From Streptomyces sp. PH10-H1 (GTDB lineage: Bacteria; Actinomycetota; Actinomycetes; Streptomycetales; Streptomycetaceae), in contig NZ_JASISZ010000043.1 in NCBI RefSeq assembly GCF_030063355.1, forward strand, positions 1 through 64,000: DNA of 64,000 nt, in the 5' to 3' direction. Below the pieces are notes generated by a model that saw nothing but the letters and a program-made list of their open reading frames with translations, did no database searches and was not told the DNA's origin. The position numbers and the translations under genes were made by a program. Below, piece by piece: positions 23,702 to 31,214 of the stretch. The number at the start of each line of letters is the position of its first letter. The first letter of the stretch is position 1.

Positions 23702-24583
23702 ATGCCCGCTCAGCCGTCCGCCCCGCCCCAGCCGTTCCGCTGGACGCTCGCCTCACGCGCGGGCGCCCGCCCCGACCGGCTCGGCGCGCTCACCGAGGGC
23801 GCGGATCCGGCGAAGCCCTGGTACCTGCCGTCGCTCACCGATTGCGCAGCGAAGGTGCTGGCCCGCTCCGGCGGCGCCGACCTCTGCTTCGTCGGCCGCT
23901 CGCTGGACAGCATGTACGACCTGCTGACCGGGGCGTTCGAGGGCTCGTCCTGGGACGGGGAGCTGCTGCGGCTGCCCGTCTCGTGCACCAGCGACCGGGG
24001 CTGGACCCCGGCGATGACGGGCCGCTTCCGCGAGCACCTCGCCTCGGTGGGGCTCGACCCGTACGCGCTGGCCCGCCGCAAGCGGCCGGTCGCCCTCGTG
24101 GACGTGGTCTTCCGGGGCAACACCTTCGACACCCTGCACCGCGCGCTCGCCGCGTGGATCGAGGAGAGCCGCGAGCCCTGGCCGGTGATCCGCCGCAAGC
24201 TGCGCTATGTGGGCGTCACCCAGCGGGGCAGGACCAGCCCCCATCACTGGCGCTGGCAGCAGGACGCGTCACGGCCGTGGGTGCGTACGCTGCCCGCCGG
24301 GAATGTCGTCAACGTCTCGCTCGACTACGGGACCTGGACGTGGTTCGGCGACCACCAGCCCAAGGTGCACAGCTCGTTCCCGGCGATCCGCTGGTTCGAC
24401 GAGAACGCCGCCGAGCCCTGGCACCACCCGTCGCTCCCGGCCGCGCTGAGCGAATCGCTGGCGCTGGTCGGGGCGGGCCGCACCCGCGCCGTACGCGACG
24501 GTCTGGTCCGTACCCTCGCGCGGGAGCCCGGTTTCGCGGGGCGGGACGTACGCGCGCTCGCGGCGGCGCTGCGCCGCCGCTGA
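23702..24583 (+). CDS. Uncharacterised protein, possible phosphoribosyltransferase-like fold
   Basis: 293 residues, soluble, not assigned to a named family. The segment KRPVALVDVVFRGNTFDTLHRAL (about residues 128-150) looks like a PRPP-binding loop (hydrophobic strand, D-x-V, then small residues), and an earlier strand GGADLCFVGRSLDSMYDLL could be the fold's first strand. The second half is rich in Trp/His (SPHHWRWQQDASRPWVR, WTWFGDHQPKVHSSFPAIRWFDE) of unknown use. Lies alone between GntR and MarR genes. ATG 23702 is the first Met of the frame; its start is not supported by a clear ribosome site. Confidence 0.6.
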   Translation: MPAQPSAPPQPFRWTLASRAGARPDRLGALTEGADPAKPWYLPSLTDCAAKVLARSGGADLCFVGRSLDSMYDLLTGAFEGSSWDGELLRLPVSCTSDRGWTPAMTGRFREHLASVGLDPYALARRKRPVALVDVVFRGNTFDTLHRALAAWIEESREPWPVIRRKLRYVGVTQRGRTSPHHWRWQQDASRPWVRTLPAGNVVNVSLDYGTWTWFGDHQPKVHSSFPAIRWFDENAAEPWHHPSLPAALSESLALVGAGRTRAVRDGLVRTLAREPGFAGRDVRALAAALRRR

Positions 24584-24638
24584 CCGTTCCCCCGAGGGTC
24601 GGCCGTGGCGGCCGTGGCGGAGGTCGGGCGTGCGGAGG

Positions 24639-25079
24639 TCAGGCCTGGTTCTCCATCGCCGGGCGGAGCCGCTCCAGCAGGGCGTAGAGCGTCGCGCTGT
24701 CGTCCTCGTCCAGGGCGTCGAGCGCGCCGTGGGTCGCCTGCATCTCCTCGCGCACCCGCCGGATGGTGTCGCGGCCCTCGTCGGTCGCCACGACGTTCTT
24801 GACCCGGCGGTCGGCGGGGTCCGCCTCACGGCGCACGAGCGAACGCGCCTCCAGCCGGTCCACGATCCCGGTGACGTTCGACGCGTCACACACCAGCAGC
24901 GCGGCGAGGCCGCGCATCGGCAGTGGGCCGTCGAGCTGGGCGAGCACCTTGGCCTGGGTGGACGTGAGGCCGTGGTGGGCGGCGGCCGCCGCGAAATCCC
25001 GCCACTGGGCGGTGCCGATGGCGGCGAGCAGCTCCAGCAGCTGGAGCTTGGTCGGGACGTGCGGGGTGGTGGCACTCAT
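24639..25079 (-). CDS. MarR family regulator
   Basis: 146 residues. Winged helix at LTSTQAKVLAQLDGPLPMRGLAALLVCDASNVTGIVDRLEARSLVRREADPADRRVKNVVAT, including the wing DPADRRVKN. Divergent from an MFS exporter. The ATG at 25079 lies six bases after TACACT (25091-25086), which has a TTGATG -35 at 17 bases (25114-25109): a leaderless housekeeping promoter whose -35 is inside the TTGACGACATCAA operator. That predicts tight autorepression relieved by a phenolic or drug-like ligand. Confidence 0.9.
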   Translation of the reverse strand: MSATTPHVPTKLQLLELLAAIGTAQWRDFAAAAAHHGLTSTQAKVLAQLDGPLPMRGLAALLVCDASNVTGIVDRLEARSLVRREADPADRRVKNVVATDEGRDTIRRVREEMQATHGALDALDEDDSATLYALLERLRPAMENQA

Positions 25080-25101
25080 GGTTGAAGTGTACTCAAGATG
25101 G

Positions 25102-25114
25102 TTGACGACATCAA
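25102..25114. promoter_or_regulatory. MarR operator TTGACGACATCAA, copy 1
   Basis: TTGA-n5-TCAA dyad covering the -35 of the marR promoter on the minus strand. Identical 13 bases recur at 25165-25177. A third looser dyad TTGA...TCAA lies at 25082-25096. Confidence 0.7.
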
Positions 25115-25122
25115 TCATTAAC

Positions 25123-25152
25123 TTGACGTCCTTAACTATTGAGGTCTACCGT
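25123..25152 (+). promoter_or_regulatory. Promoter of the MFS exporter gene TTGACG-18-TACCGT
   Basis: -35 TTGACG (25123-25128), 18-base spacer, -10 TACCGT (25147-25152), giving a start near 25159. The second MarR site (25163-25179) lies immediately downstream, so bound MarR would block this promoter. Confidence 0.6.
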
Positions 25153-25162
25153 CTGTCGAGTT

Positions 25163-25179
25163 GCTTGACGACATCAAGC
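25163..25179. promoter_or_regulatory. MarR operator GCTTGACGACATCAAGC, copy 2
   Basis: Six-base perfect arms GCTTGA/TCAAGC around five bases; inner 13 bases identical to copy 1. Located between the exporter promoter and its gene. Confidence 0.72.
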
Positions 25180-25216
25180 ATCCATGTTGTGAAGCAACGA
25201 GAAGGACCCGCCAGCC

Positions 25217-26752
25217 ATGAGCCAAGCCACCACTGCCCCCGCCGCCGCGGGGCACAGGAACGAGACGGTCATCGTCTTCGCTCTGAGCCTCGCCGCCATG
25301 GTCGTGTCGATGATGCAGACCCTGCCCGTTCCGATCCTGGGCCTCATCCGCAATGACCTCGGCACCTCCACCGCCAACGTGAGCTGGGTGACCACCGCCA
25401 CCCTGCTCTCCGCCGCGGTCTTCACCCCGCTCCTCGGCCGCTTCGGCGACCAGCACGGCAAGAAGCCGACCCTGGTGGCCGTACTCGGCGTCATGGTCGC
25501 GGGATCCGTCATCGCCGCCCTGGCGACGTCCCTTCCGCTGCTGATCGTCGGCCGGGTGCTCCAGGGCGCCGCCACCGCGATCTTCCCGCTGGCCCTGTCC
25601 GTGCTGCGCGAAGAGGTCCGCCCGCAGAAGCTCCCCGGTGCGATGGCGCTGGTCAGCGGCACCCTGGCCTTCGGCAGCGGTCTCGCGCTGGTCGCCACGG
25701 GACTGCTCACCTCCGGCCCGCACGCCGACTACCGCAACGCCTTCTGGATGGCCACCGGCTTTGCCGTCCTCGCCCTGGTCGCGGTCGTCACCCTGGTCCC
25801 CGCGACCCGCCACAAGACCGGCGGACGCACCGACATCCTCGGCGCGCTCACCCTCGGCATCGCCCTGCTGCTGCTCCTGCTGCCGATCTCGCAGGGCCAC
25901 GAGTGGGGCTGGGCCTCCGGCCGCACGCTGGGCAGCTTCGCCGGCGCGGTCGTCATGGCCGCCGTCTGGGTCCTGACCGAGCTCAAGGTCCGCGAGCCCC
26001 TCGTCGACATGCGGATGTTCATCCACCGCCCGGTGCTCATGGCCAACCTGGCCGGAATCCTCGTCGGCTTCGGCATGTTCGCGAACTTCCTGGGCGTCTC
26101 CTACCTCGTACAGATGCCCAAGGCGCTCACCGGCTACGGCTTCGACGCGTCCATCCTCCGCGCCTCCGTGGAGTTCCTGCTGCCCGGCGCGATCGTCTCG
26201 CTGCTCGCCTCGCCGATCGGGGGCCGTCTCGTACGGCACCGCGGCCCGCGCGTCGTGCTCGGCCTGGCCGCGGTACTCGGTACGGTCGGCTTCGGCTGGC
26301 TCGCCCTCGACCACTCCCACACCGCCTCGGTGATCGGCGCCGGCCTCATCGTCGGCGCGGCCGTCAGCTTCGGCTACGCGGCCATGCCCGCCGTCATCAT
26401 GGCGAGCGTCCCGCACCACCAGAGCGGCATTGCCAACGGCATCAACTCGATCTCCCGCTCCACCGGCAGCGCGATCGGCAGCGCCATCGTCACCACCATC
26501 CTGGCGTCGAAGACCATCGAGCACTTGCCGCCGGGCGTTCCCGCGCTGCCTGCCGAATCCGGGTTCAGCCTCACCTTCGGTATCGCGGCCGTCTCCTTCG
26601 CACTGGTCGGACTGGTCAGCTGGCTCGGCTTGCGCACCAACCACGGACCCCGGACCGTCGAGGTGACGGTCCCCGCAGCCGCCGGGACCGGCCAGGCCGC
26701 CCCCCGGGCAGCCGAGCAGTCCGATGAGCCCGACAAGGTCAGCGCCGTCTGA
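25217..26752 (+). CDS. MFS drug-exporter, DHA2-type (14 TM)
   Basis: 511 residues with about 14 hydrophobic spans. MFS motif A-like GRFGDQHGKKPTL between TM2 and TM3, and GRVLQGAATAIFPLALSVLREE in TM4/5 with motif C-like region following. The family exports drugs with proton uptake. The MarR gene is divergent and two operator copies lie in between, so expression is expected to respond to a toxic ligand. The next gene (oxidoreductase) starts 40 bases downstream and probably shares the transcript. Confidence 0.9.
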   Translation: MSQATTAPAAAGHRNETVIVFALSLAAMVVSMMQTLPVPILGLIRNDLGTSTANVSWVTTATLLSAAVFTPLLGRFGDQHGKKPTLVAVLGVMVAGSVIAALATSLPLLIVGRVLQGAATAIFPLALSVLREEVRPQKLPGAMALVSGTLAFGSGLALVATGLLTSGPHADYRNAFWMATGFAVLALVAVVTLVPATRHKTGGRTDILGALTLGIALLLLLLPISQGHEWGWASGRTLGSFAGAVVMAAVWVLTELKVREPLVDMRMFIHRPVLMANLAGILVGFGMFANFLGVSYLVQMPKALTGYGFDASILRASVEFLLPGAIVSLLASPIGGRLVRHRGPRVVLGLAAVLGTVGFGWLALDHSHTASVIGAGLIVGAAVSFGYAAMPAVIMASVPHHQSGIANGINSISRSTGSAIGSAIVTTILASKTIEHLPPGVPALPAESGFSLTFGIAAVSFALVGLVSWLGLRTNHGPRTVEVTVPAAAGTGQAAPRAAEQSDEPDKVSAV

Positions 26753-26792
26753 CCCCCGTCCGATCCCCCCACGCCGCACAGGAGCCGCCACC

Positions 26793-27716
26793 ATGAAGGC
26801 CGTCAGTTACCGCAGCTACGGAGGGCCCGAGGCCCTGGAGTACGGCGAGCGCCCCGATCCCAAGGTCGGCCCCGACGCCGTCCTGGTCAAGGTCAGGGCC
26901 GCGGCCGTCAACCCCGTCGACTGGAAGGCGCAGGCCGGCTACCTCGACGGGATGCTCGACGCGGTCTTCCCCGTCATTCCCGGCTGGGACGTCTCCGGTG
27001 TCGTCGTCAGGACCGGTCCCGACGTCCCCGAGTTCCAGGAGGGCGACGAGGTCATCGGCTATGTGCGTGAGGACCACCTGTCCCGCGGCACCTTCGCCGA
27101 ATATGTCGCGGCTCCGGTCCGCACGCTGGCCCGCAAGCCGTCCAACCTCAGTTTCGAGCAGGCCGCGGGCCTTCCGCTGGCGGGCCTGACCGCCTACCAG
27201 ACGCTCATCGGGGAACTGGCAGTCGGCAAGGGCGACGCGGTCCTCATCCACGCCGCGGCCGGCGGCGTCGGCTCCATGGCCGTCCAGATCGCCAAGCACC
27301 TCGGTGCCCGGGTGATCGGCACGGCCGGCGAGCGCAACCACGACTACCTGCGCGGGCTCGGCGCCGAGCCGGTCCTCTACGGGGACGGCCTCGCCGACCG
27401 CGTGCGGGCGCTGGCTCCCGAAGGTGTCCACGCCGTACTCGACCTGGTCGGCGGCGACGCCCTCACCGTGTCCCCGGGACTGCTCGCCGACGGCGGCCGG
27501 CTGGTCTCCATCGCGGACCCGGCGGTCCTGGGAATGGGCGGCCGGTTCCAGTGGGTCCGCCCGGACGCCGCGGACCTCTCGGCGCTCAGCGACCTCGCCG
27601 AGGCCGGTGTGATCACCGTGGAGGTCGCCGCCGCGTTCCCGCTGGAGCGGGCGGCCGACGCGCAGCGGCTCAACGCCGAGGGCCACACCCGCGGCAAGAT
27701 CGTCGTGACGATGTAG
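26793..27716 (+). CDS. NADP-dependent MDR oxidoreductase (quinone reductase-like)
   Basis: 307 residues: N-terminal GroES-like domain (MKAVSYRSYGGPEALEYGERPDP) and the glycine motif DAVLIHAAAGGVGSMAVQIAKHLGA (about 147-171). No zinc ligands, hence a quinone/enone reductase type. ATG 26793 with AGGAG (26780-26784) eight bases upstream. Following the MarR-controlled exporter suggests detoxification of the same electrophile or quinone. Confidence 0.88.
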   Translation: MKAVSYRSYGGPEALEYGERPDPKVGPDAVLVKVRAAAVNPVDWKAQAGYLDGMLDAVFPVIPGWDVSGVVVRTGPDVPEFQEGDEVIGYVREDHLSRGTFAEYVAAPVRTLARKPSNLSFEQAAGLPLAGLTAYQTLIGELAVGKGDAVLIHAAAGGVGSMAVQIAKHLGARVIGTAGERNHDYLRGLGAEPVLYGDGLADRVRALAPEGVHAVLDLVGGDALTVSPGLLADGGRLVSIADPAVLGMGGRFQWVRPDAADLSALSDLAEAGVITVEVAAAFPLERAADAQRLNAEGHTRGKIVVTM

Positions 27717-27743
27717 CAGGTGCACGTGCCGGCCGCCGGGCCG

Positions 27744-28052
27744 TCACCACAGCACGGCCGCGCCGAAGACGGCCAGCGCCACCGTGCAGCCCACCACCGC
27801 CGCCGCCCGTGAGCACAACGGGGGGGGCCGCGGCGCGTCCATCCGACGGATCCGGTGCTGGGCGACGAGCAGGAAGACGAGCCAGACCAGGGCACCGAGC
27901 GCCACGCCCACGATCCCCACCGCGGACAGCCCCCGGTGGATCGCCTGCCGGCCCGCGAGCACCGCGGCGACCGCGCACGACAGGGTCGTCCGCCGCCACG
28001 CCAGCCGGGTCCGCTCGGGCTGCAGGCCCGGATCGCGGTCCCGCGCCGCCAC
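27744..28052 (-). CDS. DUF202 membrane protein, second of pair
   Basis: 102 residues: RDRDPGLQPERTRLAWRRTTLS is the DUF202 signature (P-E-R-T-x-L-A-W-x-R-T), followed by three hydrophobic spans. Function unknown. The GTG at 28052 touches the CTAG that borders the MITE-like element; before insertion it would have overlapped the TAG stop of the upstream DUF202 gene (TAGTG), so the pair was probably translationally coupled. No ribosome site is visible upstream now because that side is element sequence. Confidence 0.75.
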   Translation of the reverse strand: MAARDRDPGLQPERTRLAWRRTTLSCAVAAVLAGRQAIHRGLSAVGIVGVALGALVWLVFLLVAQHRIRRMDAPRPPPLCSRAAAVVGCTVALAVFGAAVLW

Positions 28053-28232
28053 TAGGCCGTGTCCGGCGAATAGCGGCGTCCGCCCGGAGGGCGGGGCCCG
28101 GGGCGTCTGGTGCGTGCGATCGCAAGGCGGAGGGCCGCCCTCGTACCGGGCGTACGTGGACGAGCCCGACAACGCGGCGAGCGTGCGTGCCGGGCGCCCC
28201 GGGCCAGGCGGGATTTGTCGGACACGGCCTAG
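28052..28232. mobile_element. MITE-like element flanked by CTAG
   Basis: About 173 bp (28056-28228) bounded by CTAG on each side and by inverted ends GCCGTGTCCGGCGAA / TTTGTCGGACACGGC (most bases pair). No gene inside. It sits exactly between the stop of one DUF202 gene and the start of the next. The internal sequence contains secondary dyads such as CCGCCC..GGGCGG. I recognise its general form as a Streptomyces dispersed repeat; the exact family was not checked. Confidence 0.75.
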
Positions 28233-28654
28233 CCTGCCCGGCCGAGCAGCACGATCGCCACCATCACCACCGCGACACCGCCCACCAGCACGGCCAGCAC
28301 CGTCGGGAAGCGCGAGAGGGGCAGATCCTCGCCCCGGCGCATGGCGCGTTCGCAGCGCACCCAGTAGTTGACGGCCCGCACCGCGCACATCGCGCCGCCC
28401 ACCAGCAGCGCCAGCGCGAGGACGACCCGTGCGGTCCGCGGCAGGTCCGGCAGGAACTGGTCCACCGCGAAGCCGCCGCCGATCAGCGCCAGCGCGGTCC
28501 GGATCCAGGCCAGGAACGTACGCTCGTTGGCTAGCGAGAACCGGTAGTCGGGCGTCCCGCCCTCCGACTGCACCCGGGACGGGGTGAACCACAGCCCCGC
28601 AGCCGACCTCGCGGCCCGCAGTCTGCCGGGCAGCGCCCGTACGAAGACGATCAC
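28229..28654 (-). CDS. DUF202 membrane protein, first of pair (YidH-like)
   Basis: 141 residues. DUF202 core DYRFSLANERTFLAWIRTALALIGGGFAVDQFLPDLP, then two further hydrophobic spans (VVLALALLVGGAMCAV and FPTVLAVLVGGVAVVMVAIVLLG). YidH-type inner-membrane protein of unknown role. GTG start at 28654 has TAGAGT (28666-28661) six bases upstream, so it is probably leaderless. Ends in TAG at the border of the MITE-like element. Confidence 0.85.
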   Translation of the reverse strand: MIVFVRALPGRLRAARSAAGLWFTPSRVQSEGGTPDYRFSLANERTFLAWIRTALALIGGGFAVDQFLPDLPRTARVVLALALLVGGAMCAVRAVNYWVRCERAMRRGEDLPLSRFPTVLAVLVGGVAVVMVAIVLLGRAG

Positions 28655-28665
28655 CCGGTCACTCT

Positions 28666-28833
28666 ACGGCCGCACCCGGCAGGGGAGCCGCCCGGCGTCC
28701 ACCAGCGACCTGGCGGGCCGCACCGGGATGTCGGCCGGCGGCCTGTCCCAGCATCTGACCGCGCTGCGGGACGCCGGGATCGCGGGGCGTCTCGCCCGGC
28801 TCTCCGAGGTCGAGTGGCGACGGGCCGCGAGCG
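28666..28833 (+). pseudogene. ArsR-type winged-helix remnant
   Basis: One frame reads RPASTSDLAGRTGMSAGGLSQHLTALRDAGIAGR, a good match to the helix-turn-helix of ArsR-family repressors (T-x-x-L-A-x-x-x-G-x-S-x-x-x-x-S-Q-H-L-x-x-L-R-x-A-G). There is no intact start and the similarity ends right after the recognition helix, so it is a fragment. GC-rich third positions support past coding. Confidence 0.5.
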
Positions 28834-28887
28834 GAGTAGATCATGCGCATGACTGTTCCCCAATCCCATGGGCGAGGGCGCTGCGTG

Positions 28888-28926
28888 TCACCGGAAGAGG
28901 TCCTTCACCAGCACGTACTTCAGCCA
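28888..28926 (-). pseudogene. 13-codon 3' scrap of a lost gene
   Basis: Read on the minus strand, TGG CTG AAG through CGG TGA gives WLKYVLVKDLFR and stop, with all twelve third positions G or C, as in a true Streptomyces C terminus. An in-frame TAG lies just upstream, so nothing longer survives. Together with the ArsR fragment it marks a decayed locus. Short, so uncertain. Confidence 0.35.
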
Positions 28927-28932
28927 AGACGG

Positions 28933-29901
28933 CTATGTCACAGGCGTCTGCTCCCGCCACTCCCGCAGCCTGCGGAACGCGTCGAGACCGTCCGGGACCC
29001 ACTCCCATTCGGGCAGCCGCTGCTCCAGTTCCGCGTCGGTGAGGAAGGCGTGCCAGGCGACCTCCTCGGCCTGCGGGGAGACCGGGAGCTCGCACCGCAC
29101 CTCGTACACCTGGGACCACCAGGAGTGCCCGCCGTCCTCGTAGAGGAACTTGAACAGCGGTACGGGGCGCGGGAGTCCCGACACCCCCAGCTCCTCCTCG
29201 GCCTCCCGCAGCGCGGCCTCGTCGTAGGTCTCGCCCGCGCCGACGACGCCGCCCACGAACATGTCGTACAGGGAGGGGAAGATCAGCTTCACCGGAGTGC
29301 GCCGGTGCACGAACGTCCGGCCCGCGCCGTCCTTCACCAGGATGAACGCACAGCGGTGGCGCAGCCCCCGGGCGTACGCCGCACCGCGCCGCTCCTGCCC
29401 GGTCACCTTGTCGTTCTCGTCCACGATGTCCAGGAGTTCGTCCGCGGAGCGCGGCTGCCGCGGGGTGACCGGCACCGGGACGAGGCGCTCCACGACACGG
29501 AACCGCTGGGTGAGGACGAGAGTGTCGTCGGAGACGGTGAAGGCGGGATCGCCGAGCGCGTCGCGCATCTGCGCGCTGTGCCAGAACACCTCATGGCCGG
29601 CGCGCCATTCCGCGACCGTGCGGTCGCCCTCGCCCTCGTCCACCACGTGTGCGAGGCCGACCTCCGCGAGCGGGATCACGCGGACCTCCGTGATCTCCAG
29701 CACCGCGACCGGCCGGTCCGCCGAATCGACCATGGCGGACCGCTCGCCGACGACGGGCAGCGCGTCCCCGCAGTGCTCGTAGTCCGCGACGAGCCCGGTG
29801 GTCGAGGTCTTCGCACCCGACAGGACCGCTGCGACCAGTTGATCGCGCAGCGGTCCTGGAAAGGCGAACTCGAACGGGGGGAGATTCTCGGGGGAGGCCA
29901 T
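28933..29901 (-). CDS. ASCH-Nudix fusion protein
   Basis: 322 residues with two domains. Residues 1-~140 resemble an ASCH RNA-binding-like domain (FPGPLRDQLVAAVLSGAKTSTTGL, then VAVLEITEVRVIPLAEV). Residues ~150-322 are a Nudix hydrolase with the box GGVVGAGETYDEAALREAEEELGV (GX5EX7REUXEEXGU satisfied). The Nudix part resembles IDI/NUDIX-1.3 types with ENDKVTGQERRGAAYARGLRHRC before it. Likely hydrolyses a nucleotide derivative; the fusion suggests recognition of a modified nucleotide or RNA. TAGGGT is six bases upstream of the ATG: leaderless. Nine bases after the DUF3533-like gene. Confidence 0.82.
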   Translation of the reverse strand: MASPENLPPFEFAFPGPLRDQLVAAVLSGAKTSTTGLVADYEHCGDALPVVGERSAMVDSADRPVAVLEITEVRVIPLAEVGLAHVVDEGEGDRTVAEWRAGHEVFWHSAQMRDALGDPAFTVSDDTLVLTQRFRVVERLVPVPVTPRQPRSADELLDIVDENDKVTGQERRGAAYARGLRHRCAFILVKDGAGRTFVHRRTPVKLIFPSLYDMFVGGVVGAGETYDEAALREAEEELGVSGLPRPVPLFKFLYEDGGHSWWSQVYEVRCELPVSPQAEEVAWHAFLTDAELEQRLPEWEWVPDGLDAFRRLREWREQTPVT

Positions 29902-29910
29902 GGGCCCACC

Positions 29911-31083
29911 CTAGGCAGTGACCGTCCCCGTGGCCGCCGGTGCCCCGGCCCCTGCCCGGCGGTCGCGCACCACGACGGTGGCCATCGCGACCACGACACC
30001 GGCGAGCGCGTACGCGGCCAGCACCCACAGCGGGCCGGCCGTCGCGCTGCCGCCGAAGTAGACGGTGTTACGGACCGCCGTCGTGCCGGCGCCCGGTGGC
30101 AGGGACTGCCCGATCGCGCTCCAGAACCGGGGCAGCAGCGACGCCGGATAGACACCGCCCGCGCTCGGATTGCCCATCACGACGAAGAGCAGGATCGCGA
30201 GGCCGATGCCGATGATTCCGAAGAGCGTCTGCAGAGCGGTGGTGACGGCGGCGGCCGAGAAGACCACGAGCGCGCCGATCGCCCACAGCGCCGTGAAGTG
30301 GCCGGGCAGCGCCGAGAACACCGGATCCACGATGATCGCCCCGCCGAGCCCGGAGACCACCGAGAAGAGCGCGAGCGTGCCGAGCCGGATCGCCGTGCGG
30401 TGCCGGTTGACCGGCCGGGCACCGCCGGCCACACCCAGGATCGAGGCAGTGAGATAGCCGCCCACCACCCAGCCGATGACCAGGTAGAACGAGCTCAGGC
30501 CGCGGCCGTCCTCCTTGTTGGGGGCCTTGATGTCGGTAACCGTCACCTGACGGTGCTGGGCCTTCTCGACGCTCTGCGCGATCTGCGCGGCGGTCTGCGA
30601 GACCGAAGGGCCGCCCGCGGAGGCCACCAGCAGGGTGTCGGTCTTCCCGGCCGGGTTGATGAGGATCGCGGCGTCGACCGTACGGTTCATGATCTGCCGG
30701 CGCGCCTCGGCCTCGTCCGCCACGGCGACCGCCTTCACCGACTCGCCGGGCAGCGCGTTGAGCTGCGCGACCACTTGGCCCGCCACCTGCGCGGGAGCCA
30801 CCACGGCGGCCGGGATCCGGTGCGGGGTGGGGGAGTGGAACGCGCCCAGGTACGACACGATGAAGGCGAGCTGGATCAGCAGCCCCCCGACGACCAGGAC
30901 GAACGCCCGGAAACTGATCGCGTCCCGCAGTTCGGCCGCGAAGCCCCCGGAACCGTCCGCGAGGGCGGGAACCCCGCGGGAGGAATCAGCGGCCGGATCG
31001 CCGGCACTGCCGGAACCGCCCGATGCGGGGGAGGTGGAGGGTGTCTCGTCCGGCGGCGGTGGGGTCGTCCCAGCGGAGGTCAT
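29911..31083 (-). CDS. DUF3533/ABC-2-like membrane protein
   Basis: 390 residues. A Pro/Ser/Gly-rich cytoplasmic N tail (1-50), one membrane span (FVLVVGGLLIQLAFIVSYLG), an extracytoplasmic domain of ~130 residues (HSPTPHRIPAAVVAPAQVAG...), then five more spans with GLSSFYLVIGWVVGGYLTASILG. This is the layout of YhgE/Pip-like and ABC-2 permease relatives (DUF3533). No ATPase neighbour. Export of a small molecule or lipid is possible but unproven. A TAACGT -10 lies six bases before the ATG: leaderless. Confidence 0.75.
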   Translation of the reverse strand: MTSAGTTPPPPDETPSTSPASGGSGSAGDPAADSSRGVPALADGSGGFAAELRDAISFRAFVLVVGGLLIQLAFIVSYLGAFHSPTPHRIPAAVVAPAQVAGQVVAQLNALPGESVKAVAVADEAEARRQIMNRTVDAAILINPAGKTDTLLVASAGGPSVSQTAAQIAQSVEKAQHRQVTVTDIKAPNKEDGRGLSSFYLVIGWVVGGYLTASILGVAGGARPVNRHRTAIRLGTLALFSVVSGLGGAIIVDPVFSALPGHFTALWAIGALVVFSAAAVTTALQTLFGIIGIGLAILLFVVMGNPSAGGVYPASLLPRFWSAIGQSLPPGAGTTAVRNTVYFGGSATAGPLWVLAAYALAGVVVAMATVVVRDRRAGAGAPAATGTVTA

Positions 31084-31214
31084 GCACGCACGTTAGGCGG
31101 CCTACGCTTCCGACGCGAGAGGGGGTGCTCCGTACGGGCCCCTTGCCGGGCGGCCACTGCGCGCGAAATGCTGCGCGCGGCCACCCGTTGTCCACCCGAC
31201 CAGGAGCGACCGTC

